From Hofstenia miamia (Eukaryota > Xenacoelomorpha > Acoela): DNA of 64,000 nucleotides. Location of the stretch: contig SCFE01000003.1 of assembly GCA_004352715.1 (NCBI GenBank), forward strand, positions 5,332,979 to 5,396,978, read 5' to 3'. A model generated the notes under the pieces. It was not told where the DNA came from, did not search any database, and saw only the letters and a program-made list of their open reading frames with translations. Both the position numbers and the translations under genes were made by a program. Shown here in pieces: positions 59,970-64,000 of the stretch (position 1 is the stretch's first letter; each line of letters starts with the position of its first letter).

Positions 59970-60394
59970 GGTGCAATATTAAATTGTGGCTTTCGCAAGA
60001 TTTTTCACATCACTGGTACTCTTCTAAGCTCTTAATATGGTCAGATTCTAGAAAAGGAGCTCTTGCCACTTCTTACAAATGATAAATATATCAGCAGGAT
60101 TGTGCTCCATGTCATACCTCAAAAGAAATGACAAATTTCCTCCACAATAATGGAGTTGCTATCCTTGCTGACTGGCCTGGCCCATCTCCAGACCTTAAAA
60201 TTATCGAAAATATGTGGAAAGGAGTCAAATATCGAATTGGACATCATACTTTTCACACTGAAGACGATCTGTGGAGCCCAATAAAGAAAAACTTTTATGC
60301 AATTCCCAACAGCTTTATTGAAAGACATTTTTCTTCAATCCCTGATTGCCTTGAAGCTGTTATTCGCTCAAATGAACACCCTACAAAATATTAG
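59970..60394 (+). pseudogene. Tc1-like transposase C-terminal fragment
   Basis: From about 60095 the + frame reads QQDCAPCHTSKEMTNFL (second catalytic Asp), DWPGPSPDLKIIENMW (third acidic residue, Glu) and a 60-residue tail ending at the stop 60392-60394. The last two acidic residues are about 35 apart, close to DD34E. 59970-60094 has upstream transposase sequence with stops. The C-terminal 100 codons are open, so this copy is younger than the other Tc1 remnants. The N-terminal half would lie in or beyond the gap. Confidence 0.8.
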
Positions 60395-61712
60395 AAGAGA
60401 GAATTTTTTTGATAAGTGCTTGTATTGCATCAATGATTAATTATGTATCTTATTTTAAATTTATTTTTTCGGATTTGCTCATTTGTTAAAATTATTTTCA
60501 GGCGGTCAAATGCATTATTCCAATACAAGTTTTATAATTTTGATTAAAAAACAATAGCCAATTGTTATTCTAATTATTTTATGGTATTAGACATACAAAT
60601 TTTCCTTTCTTAATCAAAGTAACATTAATAATTTTAGGCACACTCTATCCAATGAATGTTCATTATTTATTCAAAATAGCAAGGTGGTCGAATACATATT
60701 TCCAATACGGTACATTTGTGTAAGGCCTCTTGCCTAGACCAAATTCGCAATACTTTTACAAAGCTAGCGAATATGGTGGAACAAACAATATTAATTAGAA
60801 AACAGCACATGTATCAATAATGTAAAATACCGCTTCAATTTAATTTTTCAAATAAATGAAATGTGTCATTTTCTACCAAAAAAAAATTGTGTTATATAAA
60901 TTTTGAAATATATCGACATGGAATATTACCATTCAGTCGAAAATAATTTAATCGATTCAGGTATATTTCTACATTTCCAGTAAGTAACCAACTTAATGTT
61001 GAAAAATTCAGAACTTTGACTTCTAATGAAGTAGTTTGATCATTAAGATGGCAGGTTACATTCAAGTCCTACTTACTTGTTTTAACAAAACTTACTGCTT
61101 ATATTTACAGTTGAATTTTCACTACAAATATATTCGGTATAACAGATGTCTTAAAAAGTTGAACAACAATGTACTTGCCAATCACTTATGAAGTAGGTAA
61201 TACGGAAAAATAGAAGGCCTATTTTTGAAAACGTTTTAATAAATTTGATTTTAAAAGCACTTAAAGCTTTTGACAACATTGTTGGATTTATTATGTTATA
61301 AATATAAAAAAATAATGAAATTCAACTGCTAGTTGTCTCTCAAATATATTCAAAGTAAAATTCTTATTAAAAATTTTTTACTTCTTAGTTTCAACTTGGT
61401 TTTCAAACTATATGTGATTTTATCTCATTTTGGCTTGTGCTCCTGCAATTAATCTCTATTTTCAAATGTTTCATTGTTGTTTTGGGAGTGGATCCTGGTG
61501 GGACAAGGAAGTGAGTGCCAAATTAGGTAAATATCCTGTCATATTTTTTGCTAATATCTAAAAAAGCAACCCTCATACTCCTTCTGGTATTCATTCTCCT
61601 GCACTCTTTCGTCACTTTTTCATATGAATCGACGTTCTTGATTTTCGCTACTTTGCACTGTACACAATATATTTGTAGGCATAAACCATTTTTGTTTTAT
61701 AGTAGTACTAAA
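60395..61712. other. Intronic DNA with paired direct repeats
   Basis: Two direct copies of a GGYGGTCRAATRCAT-like word followed by TTCCAATAC lie at 60501-60525 and 60683-60708, 182 bp apart, just after the Tc1 fragment. They may be the subterminal repeats of that element. The rest is featureless AT-rich DNA. Confidence 0.45.
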
Positions 61713-61740
61713 AAAAATAATAATAATCATAATAATAATA

Positions 61741-61937
61741 AGAGATACTTGGAGGAGTTGGGAGAAGAGATACTTGGAGGAGTTGGGAGTACCAAAGTGG
61801 AGAGGAGCAGTAGCACAGAAGGCAGCGTTGTTAGGAACAGCTAGAGTCCTGAGGAAAGCTCTCAGACTCTCTGGGAACTGGTGAGTTCCCCGAGCTGAGA
61901 GGGATACCAGCATGAAGCTGTGAGAAGTAAGTAATAA
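61741..61937 (+). mobile_element. R4/Dong-like LINE, 3' end copy between TAA repeats
   Basis: The + strand encodes YLEELG, VPKWRGAVAQKAALLG-like and TARVLRKALRLSGNW, then a stop: the extreme C-terminus of the family at 56865-57970. The 3' UTR GAGCTGAGAGGGATACCAGC ends GTGAGAAGTAAG. A 25-bp tandem duplication (AGAGATACTTGGAGGAGTTG...) opens it. It is preceded by (ATA)n at 61712-61740 and followed by (TAA)n at 61931-61944, so a strongly 5'-truncated copy sits within a TAA microsatellite. Confidence 0.75.
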
Positions 61938-61944
61938 TAATAAT

Positions 61945-62161
61945 NNNNNNNNNNNNNNNNNNNNNNNNNNNNNNNNNNNNNNNNNNNNNNNNNNNNNNNN
62001 NNNNNNNNNNNNNNNNNNNNNNNNNNNNNNNNNNNNNNNNNNNNNNNNNNNNNNNNNNNNNNNNNNNNNNNNNNNNNNNNNNNNNNNNNNNNNNNNNNNN
62101 NNNNNNNNNNNNNNNNNNNNNNNNNNNNNNNNNNNNNNNNNNNNNNNNNNNNNNNNNNNNN
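61945..62161. other. Assembly gap, 217 N, within (TAA)n
   Basis: TAA repeats border the gap on the left (61931-61944) and continue after it (62168-62200). Confidence 0.97.
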
Positions 62162-62167
62162 GCAAGG

Positions 62168-62200
<33 letters not shown>
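62168..62200. repeat. (TAA)n microsatellite
   Basis: About eleven TAA units after the gap, most likely part of the same tract that hosts the LINE 3' end. Confidence 0.92.
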
Positions 62201-64000
62201 TGTGTATAAAACAAATATCAGCATAAGCAATAGTGCATTGTTTCAAGTTTCGGATTATGAATATCCCTCGCATAAATTTCTTCGTTAGTGGGGGCTTGAT
62301 AAAATCTTATTTAAACATTGATTTACAGTCATTTTGTTGTTGATCTTGCCTTCCTAGCAAAACATGTTAAAAACAGTACTGTGATTGATACCTATGAATG
62401 CTTTCTCATCTCGTTTCTTCAGTAAATTTGCAATTTCCTCGTCTTTTTCAATGAATCCCCATTTATATACCTAGTGTAGCCAAGTTGCAGTGAATATTTA
62501 TTTTTTAATCTAAGATTTGCATATTTTGTTGAGCAATACATTATGCTACTGAGATCCCAAGTGCAAAAGAGCATCATCATTTCACCTATATTTGTACTTT
62601 GTCTCCCTCTATTCGAAAATATTGAGTTTTATTGGCTTCTGAGGTATTTGTATTGCATCAAGCAATTGCTATTTTGAAACTTGTAAAAGCTATTGCTTTA
62701 AAATATATACATGCTATCAGTAATCTTATAATAGTTGTGTAATTTGCTCTAATGCTTTCCTTTAACTTCACTATGTTTTTAAGCTTCTCTTTTTTAATTG
62801 TGAACAATCCAGAAATTGAGAGGAAAATTACTATTGACTACAAAATTAAAAACATGAGAAAATTATTTACATAATTTTTAGGATTTTTATGGTGACCTAC
62901 ATTTTGGTATTTTTAAAATGATGATATAAAACTAAACTATACAGGCATACGAAGAAATTAGTTTGAAGCCGAAATTTTTTAGTTTTTATTTGAATTCAAA
63001 TGTGGAAATTCAATTTTATTACTAAAATGTCAATTTATGATATTTAAGTTTATTATAAATTTTATTCAACAAAGAAATTTGATATCGATTAAATCTCCCG
63101 TTATATGAAAAACTTCTGAAAAATCAATGTATAGATTTATAGATGACCTGAAAAGAACACAATAACTTAATAGATTTAATTTGCTAGCTTTTAAAATTTC
63201 AATTTCATGAATAAGGCTATCAAATTTTGCACAAGACATACATATAAATAAATAATTTTAAAATTAAATTTCAATTCAGTGATAGAAAATCAAATTAATA
63301 AAATCCTTTTAGTGAAACCATTTTTTGTATTTCAACTAAACGTGAGAAATACTGTATTTTTTAAATATAGATGCTCAGCTTTTATCGGTGTTCTTAAGTG
63401 ACTTTAATTGTAAGTGCTCCAAACGCAATTTAGCTATTGAGTGCGCCAAGCAGAATATCAATGTTTGATGGATTTATAATTTACCAATGAATTGATTTAT
63501 ATATATATATATATATATACANNNNNNNNNNNNNNNNNNNNNNNNNNNNNNNNNNNNNNNNNNNNNNNNNNNNNNNNNNNNNNNNNNNNNNNNNNNNNNN
63601 NNNNNNNNNNNNNNNNNNNNNNNNNNNNNNNNNNNNNNNNNNNNNNNNNNNNNNNNNNNNNNNNNNNNNNNNNNNATATATATATATATATATATATATT
63701 TGTGATTTTTTGAATTAAACTTTGCTTAGGCCTGAAGTGAGTGGAATCAGTCCTTTGATTCCTTATAAATTATAACATATGTAGAAAGTAATCTTTTATT
63801 GGAATTCACATTCTCTTCCTCAATGATGAAGCTCAGAAATACAAGAATGACGTACTAATAAAAATGCTAGAATGTATTTTGAACATGAAATGTAAAGTTA
63901 CTGCCCCGTCTAACTTGTGATTACCAAGCAAGATCATTTTTTATAAAATTAAAAAAAAATCAGTATTGGATTTTTTTGATTATCGACTGCTTAAGTCCAA
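62201..64000. other. Intronic DNA with (TA)n and a 154-N gap
   Basis: AT-rich, no gene recognised. (TA)n at 63498-63519 and 63676-63699 borders the gap 63522-63675. Confidence 0.6.

Larger units (their letters stand above)
52054..64000 (+). other. Amt intron 2, at least 11.9 kb, runs off the window
   Basis: Starts with a strong donor (GTAAGA). I found no further Amt exon up to 64000, though two gaps of 154 and 1000 N could hide one. It carries LINE, Penelope-like and Tc1 fragments listed below. 52054-53559 itself shows nothing recognisable. Confidence 0.8.

Overview
This is AT-rich animal genomic DNA with no bacterial features. The only host gene I can support is one for an Amt-type ammonium transporter, on the + strand. 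Two of its coding exons lie in the window, at 3254-3433 and 51871-52053. Both have GT/AG junctions, both are phase 0, and together they read through the conserved Amt motif KNE|VNIM. The intron between them is 48,437 bp. The next exon lies beyond the right edge, so 52054-64000 is also intron.

Organism: an invertebrate, most likely an arthropod and possibly a chelicerate. The reasons are the Amt protein, very long introns, and a mixed load of Tc1/mariner, piggyBac, P/THAP, hAT, Harbinger-like, Penelope-like and LINE elements. The mariner-like transposase with a DUF4817-type N-terminus is common in arthropods. A mollusc is not excluded.

Layout. 1-3253: upstream DNA with a dead Tc1 element (560-2665) that carries a palindromic MITE with TAA target duplications. 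3254-3433: Amt exon 1. 3434-51870: intron 1, a graveyard of transposons. It holds a TTAA-flanked piggyBac-type MITE (4352-4609), three mariner-like copies (9551-16208) with a nested hAT MITE, and a Tc1 N-terminal fragment (13.5 kb). It also holds a tandem, hairpin-rich repeat of about 790 bp and unknown class (18254-20332), a P/THAP-like pseudogene (22061-24043) and a hAT-like element (27497-28332). Further on come two more Tc1 remnants (31 and 34 kb), a second hAT MITE (35893-36217), a degraded LINE (40893-44100), and a piggyBac remnant with intact ends (44890-46646). A restriction-like-endonuclease LINE fragment (46.8 kb) and broken MITE/hAT pieces (50.2-50.6 kb) complete the intron. 51871-52053: Amt exon 2. 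52054-64000: intron 2, with LINE, R4/Dong-like LINE, Penelope-like and Tc1 fragments.

No transposase or reverse transcriptase here is intact; all carry stops, frameshifts or truncations. The assembly has eight N runs: two are exactly 1000 N, and most adjoin (TA)n or (TAA)n arrays. It also has three single-N joins (10587, 19195, 25142), each between near-identical sequences, which look like uncollapsed haplotypes or false duplications.

The most interesting items are the hairpin-dense 790-bp repeat, whose stems stay paired although their sequences differ between copies; the association of the RLE-type LINE with TAA repeats; and the pairing of TTAA elements with internal palindromes.
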